Shown: positions 1 through 6,485, counted from the stretch's first letter. The stretch: DNA of 7,111 nt from an uncultured Eubacteriales bacterium (GCA_905205195.1 CAJLCS010000090.1:1-7111); one strand, 5' to 3'. Notes: a model not told the origin generated them from the sequence alone. Program-made: numbers and translations.

Positions 1-46
1 ACCCCACTTATTAGATAGTATATCATACTTGTCTAACAAATGGGGT
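1..46. repeat. 46-bp imperfect inverted repeat at the left edge
   Basis: This AT-rich segment in a GC-rich window forms a nested dyad. The outer arms are ACCCCA (1-6) and TGGGGT (41-46), the middle arms TTAGA (11-15) and TCTAA (32-36), and the centre is AGTATATCATACT (17-29), itself a 5-bp inverted repeat around ATC. The centre is offset by half a base pair from the outer arms. No U-tract follows on either strand, so it does not look like an ordinary terminator. It lies about 46 bp beyond the M42 peptidase stop and could be an operator or promoter region for the next gene to the left, but that gene is not in the window. Confidence 0.5.
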
Positions 47-91
47 GCTGTTCAGTCTCGGATCCGGGGGAACTTTTTTGTTTTGCCCTGC

Positions 92-1132
92 TCAGACACC
101 CAGATAGCCGCCCAGGACCTTCAGGGTGTTGAGGACGCCGTCGATATGGCTGCGCTCATAGCCGTGGCTGGCGTAAACACCCGCGCCAATCAGACCGTGA
201 CGGAGATCCGCGCCGCCGCGCAGTGTGGCCTCCACGTCGGATCCATAGAAGGGATACACGTCCACCGCATAGTCCGCTCCGGTGGCCTTGGCGGCGGCAA
301 TCAGCTTGCCTACCACCTCATAGCTGTAGGGGCCGCCGGAATCCTTGGCGCAGATGGAAACCTGCCGCTCGGTGCATTGCAGCCCGGCGCCGACACAGCC
401 CATATCCACGGAAATGGCTTCGGTCACGCCGTCGGGCACGGAGGCGGAGCCGCCGTGGCCCACCTCCTCGTAGACCGTCACATGGACGTACACGCGGCGG
501 GAAGGCGTCAGGTGATGTTCCTTCAGGTACCGGGCAAAGCCCAGCAGAATGCCCACGGAGAGCTTGTCGTCCAGGAAACGGCTCTTGAGATAGCCGGAAG
601 CCGTCCGGCGGGTCCGGGGATCAAAGCAGACGATGTCCCCCACCTCAATGCCCAGCTTCCGGGTGTCCGCCGCAGAGGACACGTCCTCATCGGGCACCAC
701 CTCCACCGTGTCCCAGCTCCGCTTGGTGGAAGAATACTCGCCGTTGACGTGAATGGACGCATTGCACAGCTGCAGCGTTCCCTCGTAGACCCGGCCGTCC
801 CGGGTATAGATCCGCACGTTCTCCGCTTCGCCGTTATTGGGGTTCATGCCGCCCAGCGGCGTCAGGCGCAGCCGTCCGCTGCCCTTGATCTCGGCCACCA
901 TGCCGCCCAGCGTGTCGGTGTGGGCCTCCAGCAGCAGGGCATCCCGGTCGTCCGCGCCGCCCAGATCCGCCAGAACGCCGCCCTTTTCGGTCAGCTTCGC
1001 CGGATAGCCCAGCGCCTGAAAGGCATCCTTCACCCATTCGGCCGCCTTGGCCGTGTAGCCCGACGGGGAATCCACCGCCAGCAGCGCCGCCGCCTGCTCC
1101 CAGGCCCAGTCCGCATCCGCTCGTTCAATCAT
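92..1132 (-). CDS. M42 family metallopeptidase (glutamyl aminopeptidase/cellulase M-like)
   Basis: This is a predicted cytoplasmic, two-metal aminopeptidase of 346 aa, the normal family length. M42 enzymes are usually large tetrahedral oligomers that trim peptides. The expected metal and catalytic residues are present in order: H71 and D73 in HTDTLGGMV, the bridging Asp in FLDDK (D188/D189), the general base and metal ligand E222-E223 in YEEVGHGG, D243 in SVDMG, and H323 in ASHGYERSH. A PDZ-like insert is expected between roughly residues 80 and 175. The ATG is preceded by AGGAGG at 1141-1146, 8 nt away. That ribosome binding site lies inside the last codons of the upstream ydcF-like gene, whose stop is only 4 nt from this start, so the two are probably cotranscribed and translationally coupled. 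From memory, the pattern HTDTLG...SRFLDDK...DSGGPYSY...SHGYERSH resembles the M42 subfamily linked to the NAGGN osmoprotectant system, but no NAGGN genes are seen here. The substrate is unknown. Family assignment is firm; the physiological role is not. Confidence 0.93.
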   Translation of the reverse strand: MIERADADWAWEQAAALLAVDSPSGYTAKAAEWVKDAFQALGYPAKLTEKGGVLADLGGADDRDALLLEAHTDTLGGMVAEIKGSGRLRLTPLGGMNPNNGEAENVRIYTRDGRVYEGTLQLCNASIHVNGEYSSTKRSWDTVEVVPDEDVSSAADTRKLGIEVGDIVCFDPRTRRTASGYLKSRFLDDKLSVGILLGFARYLKEHHLTPSRRVYVHVTVYEEVGHGGSASVPDGVTEAISVDMGCVGAGLQCTERQVSICAKDSGGPYSYEVVGKLIAAAKATGADYAVDVYPFYGSDVEATLRGGADLRHGLIGAGVYASHGYERSHIDGVLNTLKVLGGYLGV

Positions 1133-1136
1133 GATC

Positions 1137-1907
1137 TTATCCTCCTAATACACAGTAATACCAGACTGCGGCGATTTCCCGCAGTGAAAAGTTCAGTAAA
1201 ATCCAGAAATTGCCCGTGTGGGCCGGGACGCCGTAAGCCGTCACGCCCTCCTGCCGGGCAAACCATTCCGCCCGGTACAGGTGATACTCACTGGAAATCA
1301 ACGCGATTTCCGCCGGGCGCTGCCCGGTCTGCGCTTCGATCACGTCCAGCGAATAGCGAATGTTCTGCCGGGTGTTTTCCGCCTGCTCCTCCAGCCAGAT
1401 CCGCTCCGACGCAACGCCCATGTTCACCAGCTCCCGGCGGATGCACGCCGCCTCGGACAGGTCCTCGCCGCGGCCCCGGCAGCCGCTGACCACGCAGACG
1501 GTGTCCGGATGGGCCGTCAGATAGGCATAGGCGGCGTCGATCCGCTCCCGCAGGGATCGGCTCGGCTCGCTGCCGTTGACACCGGCCCCCAGCACCACCG
1601 CATAGGTGCAGTCCCGGTCCGGCTGGCCGCCGGACGCTGCCGCCAGCACGCCGCCGGTGACGGAAACCGCCGCAAATGCCGCGCACAGGCAGACCGTCAG
1701 GCAGATTTTCAGGATTTTGGCCGGTTTGGGCCGTTTTTTGGCCCAGAGCGCCAGCAGCCGGTAGGCAATCACCGCCGCTGCCGCGCCCCAGCAGACCAGC
1801 GCAAAGGCTTCACACCCCGCATCGGCGACAAACAGAAGCATCCCTGCCAGCAGCAGGATTCCGGCGGCAATCCACAGCGGAAGGCCACCGCGTTTTCCGG
1901 TTTTCAT
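1137..1907 (-). CDS. YdcF/SanA family (DUF218) membrane-anchored protein
   Basis: This 256-aa protein has three hydrophobic segments near the N-terminus (about residues 11-28, 34-55 and 66-92), followed by a DUF218 domain (about 102-256). Family hallmarks are VVLGAGVNGSEPS (104-116) with SLRERIDAAYAYL after it, VVSGCRGRGEDLSEA (139-153), EEQAENTRQNI (173-183), SSEYHLYRAEWFARQEG (205-221) and a C-terminal REIAAVWYY. Homologues such as SanA, ElyC and YdcF are linked to envelope integrity, but the biochemical activity is not settled. I chose the ATG at 1907 because AAAAGGGGG (1916-1924) sits 8 nt upstream. A longer reading from a TTG at 1961 would start inside a hairpin, would overlap the predicted promoter and lacks a ribosome binding site. 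The TAA stop is 4 nt before the M42 peptidase start. Cofactor or substrate is unknown. Confidence 0.85.
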   Translation of the reverse strand: MKTGKRGGLPLWIAAGILLLAGMLLFVADAGCEAFALVCWGAAAAVIAYRLLALWAKKRPKPAKILKICLTVCLCAAFAAVSVTGGVLAAASGGQPDRDCTYAVVLGAGVNGSEPSRSLRERIDAAYAYLTAHPDTVCVVSGCRGRGEDLSEAACIRRELVNMGVASERIWLEEQAENTRQNIRYSLDVIEAQTGQRPAEIALISSEYHLYRAEWFARQEGVTAYGVPAHTGNFWILLNFSLREIAAVWYYCVLGG

Positions 1908-1932
1908 GGCGTTTTCCCCCTTTTCTGCGGCT

Positions 1933-1961
1933 ATTGTAGCACAGTCCGGGGAATCAGACAA
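1933..1961 (-). promoter_or_regulatory. Probable promoter of the ydcF-like/M42 unit
   Basis: On the minus strand there is a TTGTCT -35 (1956-1961), a 17-nt spacer and a TACAAT -10 (1933-1938). A TG dinucleotide one base before the -10 makes it an extended -10 element. The start site would fall near 1926, giving a leader of about 19 nt with the ribosome binding site at 1916-1924. The -35 lies in the 3' arm of the hairpin that follows thrS. The -10 is strong and the -35 matches only in its TTG half. Confidence 0.6.
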
Positions 1962-1988
1962 GCCGTTCCGGATGGGAACGGCCTGTCT
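1956..1988 (-). terminator. Hairpin just after thrS (non-canonical terminator candidate)
   Basis: Arms 1956-1969 and 1975-1988 form a 14-bp stem with one G-U pair and a 5-nt loop, starting 10 nt after the thrS stop codon. There is no U-tract after the 3' arm (the next bases are GATTCCCC), so intrinsic termination would be weak. It may instead protect the 3' end or act with Rho. It overlaps the -35 of the downstream promoter. Confidence 0.4.
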
Positions 1989-1998
1989 TCAAACAATC

Positions 1999-3759
1999 TT
2001 AAACTTCCTTGCTCTTGGAAGCGATTTCCGCCAGGCACTTGGACATGAACGTGTCCAGCGTCATGGCGCCCAGATCCTCGCCCTTCCGGGTCCGGACGGA
2101 AACGGTGCCGCTCTCCATATCCCGGTCGCCGACGACCAGCATATAAGGAATCTTCTGCATCTGCGCTTCCCGGATCTTGTAGCCCAGCTTCTCGCTGCGG
2201 CAGTCCGCCTCGCTGCGGATGTTGGCCGCGGTCAGCTTGGCGTTGACCTGATTGGCATAGTCATGGGCGCGCTCGGTAACGGGCAGCACCTTCACCTGCA
2301 CCGGCGTCAGCCACAGGGGGAAGGCGCCTGCAAAATGCTCGGTAATCACGCCGATGAACCGCTCGATGGAGCCGAACACCACCCGGTGAATCATCACGGG
2401 ACGATGCTTCTGGCCGTCCTCGCCGGTGTACTCCAGATTGAACCGCTCCGGCAGCTGGGAGTCCAGCTGGATGGTGCCGCACTGCCAGGTCCGGCCAAGG
2501 CAGTCCTCAATGTGGAAGTCCAGCTTCGGCCCGTAGAAGGCGCCGTCGCCCTCGTTGATGACGTAGTCCTTGCCCATGCCGGTAATGGCCTTCTTCAGGA
2601 TTTCCTGATTGGCTTCCCACTCTTCCACGGTGCCGATGTGATCCTCTGGCATGGTGGACAGTTCCACGGTGTATTTCAGGCCGAACACGTTGTACACCTC
2701 GTCGAACAGGCGGACAACGTTCTGAATTTCGCTTTCCATCTGCTCCTGGGTCATGAAGATGTGGGCATCGTCCTGGGTAAAGCAGCGGACGCGGAACAGG
2801 CCGTGGAGGGCGCCGGACAGCTCATGGCGGTGCACCAGGCCCAGCTCGCCCACCCGCAGGGGCAGGTCCCGGTAGGAGTGGGGCTCGCTGGCGTAGACCA
2901 GCATACCGCCGGGGCAGTTCATGGGCTTGATGGCGTAATCCTCGCCGTCAATGACGGTGGTGTACATATTGTTCTTGTAGTGATCCCAGTGGCCGGACTG
3001 CTCCCACAGCTGGCGGTTCAGGATCATGGGGGTGGAAACCTCCACATAGCCGTAACGCTTGTGAACCTCGCGCCAGTAGTCGATCAGGGTGTTGCGGAGC
3101 ACCATGCCCTTGGGCAGGAAGAAGGGGAAGCCGGGGCCGTAGTCGGTGAGCATGAACAGGCCCAACTCCTTGCCGAGACGGCGATGGTCGCGCTTCTTGG
3201 CCTCCTCGATGCGCCGGAGGTAAGCCTCCAGCTCTTCCTTGCTCTGGAAGGCGATGCCGTAAATCCGCTGCAGCATCTTCCGGTTGCTGTCGCCCCGCCA
3301 GTAAGCGCCGCAGGAATTGAGCAGCTTGAAGCCGTTGTGCTTCACCCGGCCGGTGTGATCCAGATGGGGACCGGCGCACAGGTCGGTGAACTCGCCCTGG
3401 GTGTAGAAGGAAATGACCGCATCCTCCGGCAGGTCGTTGATCAGCTCCACCTTGTACGGCTCATTCTTCCCCTCCATATAGGCGATGGCCTCGGCCCGGG
3501 GCTTCTCGCTGCGGACGATGGGCAGACGCTCCTTGCAGATCTTCTTCATCTCCGCCTCAATCTTCTCCAGATGCTCCGGCGTGAAGGTAAACGGCGCGTC
3601 AAAATCGTAGTACCAGCCCTCGTCAATGGCAGGGCCGATGGCAAGCTGGACCTCCGGCCACAGGCGCTTGATGGCCTGGGCCATGATGTGGGAACAGGTG
3701 TGCCAGTAGGTCTTCCGGTACTCGGGATTCTCGAACGTGAATTTCTTTTCTTCTTCCAT
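1999..3759 (-). CDS. thrS: Threonyl-tRNA synthetase (no TGS domain)
   Basis: This class II synthetase charges tRNA-Thr in the cytoplasm; it has 586 aa, whereas the E. coli enzyme has about 640. The N-terminal TGS domain is absent: the protein begins almost directly with the editing (N2) domain. That domain keeps its active-site residues H20 and H24 (HTCSH) and C128 and H132 (CAGPH), so removal of mischarged Ser should work. The catalytic core follows: zinc ligands C282 (MNCPG), H333 (DDAHIF) and H458 (MIHRV), motif 2 around R311 (HRHELSGALHGL) and motif 3 GSIERFIG (464-471) with R467. The anticodon-binding domain is about 483-586. The start is well fixed: AAGGAGG at 3768-3774 is 8 nt upstream of the ATG, and just beyond that is the T-box terminator, which leaves no room for a longer N-terminus. 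Expression is controlled by the T-box leader upstream. The gene is probably monocistronic, with a hairpin after it and a separate promoter for the next gene. Confidence 0.98.
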   Translation of the reverse strand: MEEEKKFTFENPEYRKTYWHTCSHIMAQAIKRLWPEVQLAIGPAIDEGWYYDFDAPFTFTPEHLEKIEAEMKKICKERLPIVRSEKPRAEAIAYMEGKNEPYKVELINDLPEDAVISFYTQGEFTDLCAGPHLDHTGRVKHNGFKLLNSCGAYWRGDSNRKMLQRIYGIAFQSKEELEAYLRRIEEAKKRDHRRLGKELGLFMLTDYGPGFPFFLPKGMVLRNTLIDYWREVHKRYGYVEVSTPMILNRQLWEQSGHWDHYKNNMYTTVIDGEDYAIKPMNCPGGMLVYASEPHSYRDLPLRVGELGLVHRHELSGALHGLFRVRCFTQDDAHIFMTQEQMESEIQNVVRLFDEVYNVFGLKYTVELSTMPEDHIGTVEEWEANQEILKKAITGMGKDYVINEGDGAFYGPKLDFHIEDCLGRTWQCGTIQLDSQLPERFNLEYTGEDGQKHRPVMIHRVVFGSIERFIGVITEHFAGAFPLWLTPVQVKVLPVTERAHDYANQVNAKLTAANIRSEADCRSEKLGYKIREAQMQKIPYMLVVGDRDMESGTVSVRTRKGEDLGAMTLDTFMSKCLAEIASKSKEV

Positions 3760-3792
3760 GGTTTATACCTCCTTGATTGGGGGCAGGTATAC

Positions 3793-3825
3793 AAAAATCC
3801 CACCCCTGAAAAATCAGGGGTGGGA
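3793..3825 (-). terminator. T-box regulated intrinsic terminator of the thrS leader
   Basis: A perfect 12-bp stem (3798-3809 with 3814-3825) and a 4-nt loop are followed on the minus strand by five U residues (3793-3797). The 5' arm is also used by the antiterminator (3815-3856), so the two folds exclude each other. This is the off state when tRNA-Thr is charged. Confidence 0.93.
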
Positions 3826-4027
3826 TACAGGCTCTGTATTCCACGGTTCCACCCTGGTTGCGGAGAAACTCCGCCACTCATTGACGCAATAACGGGCGCA
3901 CCCGGGCCGGTATTTCCACCGGTCGGCTCGGAAGTGGTAGGATCGGAAGCCATCACAACGCCATTGCAGCATTCCGGCGTCTCTCTGGGAGATGGAAAAA
4001 ACGATCCCGTCTTCGTCTTTGCTTTCT
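3793..4027 (-). promoter_or_regulatory. T-box riboswitch, threonine-specific, controlling thrS
   Basis: This leader senses uncharged tRNA-Thr and allows readthrough into thrS. The T-box sequence AGGGTGGAACCGTGG is at 3841-3855. The antiterminator can be drawn completely. Helix A1 pairs CAGGG (3852-3856) with CCCTG (3815-3819), and the 7-nt bulge is TGGAACC (3845-3851). Helix A2 pairs 3834-3844 with 3820-3830 with one mismatch and a 3-nt loop. The bulge UGGA (3848-3851) would pair with a UCCA acceptor end. In Stem I, GGATCG (4002-4007) pairs with CGATCC (3940-3945), and GAAG (4011-4014) pairs with CTTC (3931-3934). Between them lies the specifier loop with ACC (3936-3938), a Thr codon, followed by A as usual. 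CAGAGAG (3981-3987) fits the Stem I AG bulge. Stem III is 3860-3865 with 3869-3874. The fold is hand-drawn; the start of transcription near 4027 is inferred from the promoter. Confidence 0.95.
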
Positions 4028-4033
4028 AGTGAC

Positions 4034-4062
4034 ACTTTAGCACAGTTTTTGCCGGTTGTCAA
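4034..4062 (-). promoter_or_regulatory. Sigma-A-type promoter of thrS leader
   Basis: On the minus strand there is a perfect TTGACA -35 (4057-4062), a 17-nt spacer and a TAAAGT -10 (4034-4039). The spacer ends in TGC, giving an extended -10. This is the best promoter match in the window and sits at the right distance to start the T-box leader. Confidence 0.88.
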
Positions 4063-4170
4063 GGGATGATCCCGCCAAAAGCGGCAGTTTTCGGAAGAGA
4101 AAAATCATCCATTCTGCCATAGAATCCCGCAAATCGGGCATCCTAATCCCGGAAAGAAGGTTGATTTGCG
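4063..4170. other. Intergenic region between the thrS promoter and trxB
   Basis: These 108 bp must hold the trxB promoter on the plus strand. The best -10-like hexamer is TAGAAT (4120-4125), but no acceptable -35 lies 16-18 bp upstream, so I do not call a promoter. The trxB ribosome binding site AAGAAGG is at 4154-4160. Short inverted repeats are visible, such as GGGATGATCCC (4063-4073) and CCCG/CGGG around 4126-4137, but none is convincing as an operator. Together with the T-box leader this makes up the 411-bp gene-free stretch 3760-4170. Confidence 0.5.
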
Positions 4171-5079
4171 TTGGAGCAGCTTGTGATTGTCGGCGGTGGA
4201 CCGGCAGGTCTGACCGCAGCGCTGTATGCTGCCCGGGCCGGGCAAAGGCCGCTGATTCTGGAGCGGGGCGTCCCCGGCGGGCAGATCGTCCAGGCCGCCC
4301 GGGTGGAAAATTATCCGGGTATGGCCGCGCTCAGCGGCGCCGACTTTGCGCTGGCACTGCTGGAGCAGGCACAAAATCAGGGGGCGCGGCTTCAGAAAGC
4401 GGCCGTCACCGGATTCACGCCGCTGCCGGAGGGATACCGGCTGGAAACGGGCCATGGCCCGATTGCCGCCAGGGCCGTCATTCTGGCAACGGGCCGTTCC
4501 CCCCGCAAGCTGGGGCTTCCCGGCGAAGACGCCCTTGTGGGCCACGGGCTGTCCTACTGTGCAGTGTGTGACGGGGCGTTTTATGCCGGTCAGGACGCCG
4601 CCGTCATCGGCGGCGGGAACAGCGCCTTTCAGGATGCCCTGTTTCTTGCCGCCCGGTGCCGCAGCGTCACCCTGATTCACCGAAATGACCGATTCCGCGC
4701 CGATCAGGCCTTGCAGGCCCGGCTGTACGGCTGTGGCAACGTCCGGATTCTGCCTGACCGCCAAGTCACGTCCCTTGCGGCCCGGGACAGCGTTTTAACC
4801 GGCGTCCGGCTGGCTGGTGCCGACGGCCCGGAGGAGTTGCCGCTGGACGGGTTGTTTGTCGCCATCGGGCAGGAGCCGCAGGCCCGGCCCTTTGCGGAAA
4901 GCGTGACGCTGACAGACGGCTATTATGCTGCCGGGGAGGACACCTGCACCAACCTCCCCCGGGTTTTCGCCGCCGGGGACGGCCGTGTGAAAACCGTCCG
5001 TCAGCTGACCACCGCCGCCTCGGACGGCACGGTTGCCGCACTGGCGGCCTGCAAAGCGCTGGAGCGGGCTGCCGACTAA
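4171..5079 (+). CDS. trxB: Thioredoxin reductase (NADPH-dependent, low-molecular-weight type)
   Basis: This cytoplasmic flavoprotein (302 aa; family about 305-320) passes electrons from NADPH through FAD to thioredoxin. Visible are the N-terminal FAD Rossmann motif GGGPAG (8-13), ATG (106-108), the redox-active CAVC (C130, C133) followed by D134, the NADPH motif GGGNSA (147-152), the ribose-phosphate motif HRNDRFRA (170-177) and the C-terminal FAD motif AAGDGRVKTVRQLTTAASDG (267-286). The start is a TTG at 4171: AAGAAGG lies 10 nt upstream, and an in-frame stop at 4162 rules out any earlier start. In E. coli TrxB the corresponding motif is HRRDGFRA; here the second Arg is Asn (N172), so contacts to the NADPH 2'-phosphate may be weaker. 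No trxA is adjacent. Other members of the family (ferredoxin-dependent or AhpF-like enzymes) are less likely because the pyridine nucleotide motifs are retained and there is no extra domain. Confidence 0.92.
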   Translation: MEQLVIVGGGPAGLTAALYAARAGQRPLILERGVPGGQIVQAARVENYPGMAALSGADFALALLEQAQNQGARLQKAAVTGFTPLPEGYRLETGHGPIAARAVILATGRSPRKLGLPGEDALVGHGLSYCAVCDGAFYAGQDAAVIGGGNSAFQDALFLAARCRSVTLIHRNDRFRADQALQARLYGCGNVRILPDRQVTSLAARDSVLTGVRLAGADGPEELPLDGLFVAIGQEPQARPFAESVTLTDGYYAAGEDTCTNLPRVFAAGDGRVKTVRQLTTAASDGTVAALAACKALERAAD

Positions 5080-5084
5080 AACGT

Positions 5085-5117
5085 AAAAAACGAGGTTGGA
5101 AATCCCAACCTCGTTTT
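5085..5117. terminator. Bidirectional intrinsic terminator between trxB and rplQ
   Basis: A perfect 13-bp stem (5087-5099 with 5105-5117) has a 5-nt loop. On the minus strand it ends in six U residues (complement of 5085-5090), terminating the rpsD-rpoA-rplQ operon 38 nt after rplQ. On the plus strand it ends in four U residues (5114-5117), only a few bases after the trxB stop. The minus direction has the better U-tract. Confidence 0.92.
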
Positions 5118-5154
5118 CAACATCAAAAAACCGAAAGCAGCGTCAGCAGGCCGA

Positions 5155-5496
5155 TCAGACCAGCTCGATAACCGCCATCTCCGCAGCGTCGCCGCGACGG
5201 GCGCCGGTACGGGTCACTCTGGTGTAGCCGCCGTTGCGGTCAGCATACTTGGGAGCGGTTTCCTTGAACAGCTTCTGCACCACATCTTCCTTGGTGATGA
5301 AAGACATGGCTCTGCGGTAAGCTGCCAGATTGCCCTTCTTGCCCAGGGTAATCATCTTCTCCACCACAGGCTGAACCTCCTTGGCACGGTAGAAGGTGGT
5401 TTCCACCTTGCCGTTTTCCAGCAGGTCGGTCACGAGCTGGCGCAGAAGCGCTTTTCTCTGGGTCGTGGTCTTGCCCAGTTTACGAGTGCCGAACAT
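5155..5496 (-). CDS. rplQ: 50S ribosomal protein L17
   Basis: L17 (113 aa, within the family range of about 112-130) binds 23S rRNA in the large subunit near the exit tunnel. The N-terminal signature is clear: GTRKLGKTTTQRKALLRQL (3-21), then LVTDLLENGKVETTFYRAKEV (21-41). The rest matches the usual bacterial fold, including the basic VTRTGARRGDAAEMAVIEL tail (94-112). The ATG has AAGGAGG at 5505-5511, 8 nt upstream. It lies 29 nt after the rpoA stop in the same operon, which is the standard order, and it is the last gene before the bidirectional terminator. Nothing unusual is seen. Confidence 0.98.
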   Translation of the reverse strand: MFGTRKLGKTTTQRKALLRQLVTDLLENGKVETTFYRAKEVQPVVEKMITLGKKGNLAAYRRAMSFITKEDVVQKLFKETAPKYADRNGGYTRVTRTGARRGDAAEMAVIELV

Positions 5497-5525
5497 ACAC
5501 GTTTCCTCCTTTTTGAAAGGTTACA

Positions 5526-6485
5526 TCAGTTGTTGCTGCCAGAATCTTCACTGGCCAGGGACAGGCCCATCATTTCCAGCTTCTTCTGGACCTCATCCAA
5601 GGACTTCTTACCCATGTTGCGGACCTTCATCATATCCTCACCGGTCTTGTTGATCAGATCGGCCACGGTGTTGATGTTGGCACGCTTGAGGCAGTTAAAG
5701 CTGCGGACCGACAGGTCCAGTTCATCGATGGTCATCGAAAGCTTTGCATCCGGCCGGTCGGACGTCTTTTCCACCACGGTGGAGCTGGTACTCACCGTGT
5801 CGGACAGATTCGTAAACACGGTCAGATGATCCGCCAGAATCTTCGCACCCAGAGACACGGCATCCTTGGCCGCGATGGTGCTGTCCGTCCAGACCTCAAT
5901 GGTCAGCTTGTCGTAATCGGTCCGATCGCCGACACGGGTGGGCTCCACCGTATAATTCACCTTGGTTACAGGCGAATAAATGGAGTCAACGGGGATCACG
6001 CCGATCACCGTCTGCGGCGTCTTGTTCCGGTCGGCGGACACATAGCCTCTGCCCTGAGACAGGGTGATCTCCATGTTGAACGTCGCATCCGGGCCCAGGG
6101 TGCAGATATGCAGATCGGGATTCAGAATCTCAACCTCGCCGTCCGCCTTGATATCGCCGGCCTTCACTTCGCAGGGGCCGACGGCATCAATGTAAACGGT
6201 TTTCACGCCCTGGCAATGGAACTTCGGAATGATCCGCTTCACGTTCAGGACGATCTCGGTTACATCCTCAGTCACACCGGGAATCGTAGAGAATTCATGC
6301 TGAACACCGGCAATCTTCACAGACGTCGCGGCATAGCCGGGAAGGCTCGAAAGCAGAATCCGGCGCAGGGAGTTGCCCAGCGTCATGCCGTAACCACGTT
6401 CCAGAGGCTCCACCACATACTTACCGTAGGACGGATTCTCCGGAGCATCAAAGCAGGTGATGCGGGGTTTTTCAATTTCTACCAT
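5526..6485 (-). CDS. rpoA: DNA-directed RNA polymerase subunit alpha
   Basis: The alpha subunit forms the dimer on which core RNA polymerase is assembled and contacts UP elements and activators. Its 319 aa compare with about 314 in B. subtilis. The N-terminal domain (about 1-230) has the assembly region PLERGYGMTLGNSLRRILLSSLPG (27-50). A flexible linker (about 231-248) follows, and the C-terminal domain (about 249-310) carries the DNA-binding determinants R261, N264 and C265 (SVRSFNCLKRA) and GKKSL (292-296). The final SEDSGSNN is an acidic/polar tail. The start ATG has AAGGAGG at 6496-6502, 10 nt upstream. It sits 75 nt after rpsD, with a hairpin in the gap, and 29 nt before rplQ, as in typical alpha operons. 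All key residues are present. Confidence 0.99.
   Translation of the reverse strand: MVEIEKPRITCFDAPENPSYGKYVVEPLERGYGMTLGNSLRRILLSSLPGYAATSVKIAGVQHEFSTIPGVTEDVTEIVLNVKRIIPKFHCQGVKTVYIDAVGPCEVKAGDIKADGEVEILNPDLHICTLGPDATFNMEITLSQGRGYVSADRNKTPQTVIGVIPVDSIYSPVTKVNYTVEPTRVGDRTDYDKLTIEVWTDSTIAAKDAVSLGAKILADHLTVFTNLSDTVSTSSTVVEKTSDRPDAKLSMTIDELDLSVRSFNCLKRANINTVADLINKTGEDMMKVRNMGKKSLDEVQKKLEMMGLSLASEDSGSNN

Noticed and set aside
50..79. Possible plus-strand terminator (GTTC/GAAC followed by six T)
   Set aside because: Only 4 bp of outer stem and no stable inner helix; no plus-strand gene is visible to its left.
29..1489. 486-codon open frame on the plus strand, antisense to the M42 and ydcF-like genes
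   Set aside because: Low-complexity His/Gly/Arg-rich translation typical of antisense GC-rich frames. It overlaps two recognisable genes and its start lies in the palindrome.
1908..1961. Longer N-terminus for the ydcF-like protein from a TTG at 1961
   Set aside because: No ribosome binding site, start inside a hairpin and overlapping the predicted promoter; the ATG at 1907 has a well-spaced AAAAGGGGG.
1906..4029. 707-codon open frame on the plus strand, antisense to thrS
   Set aside because: It mirrors the GC-rich codon bias of thrS, has no convincing start signal, resembles no family and runs through the T-box leader. thrS on the other strand is certain.
4112..4125. TAGAAT as a trxB -10 element
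   Set aside because: No -35-like hexamer at 16-18 bp and no extended -10, so the match may be chance.
4056..4571. 171-codon open frame overlapping the start of trxB in another frame
   Set aside because: Composition is Arg/Gly-rich noise, while the trxB frame carries all the thioredoxin reductase motifs.
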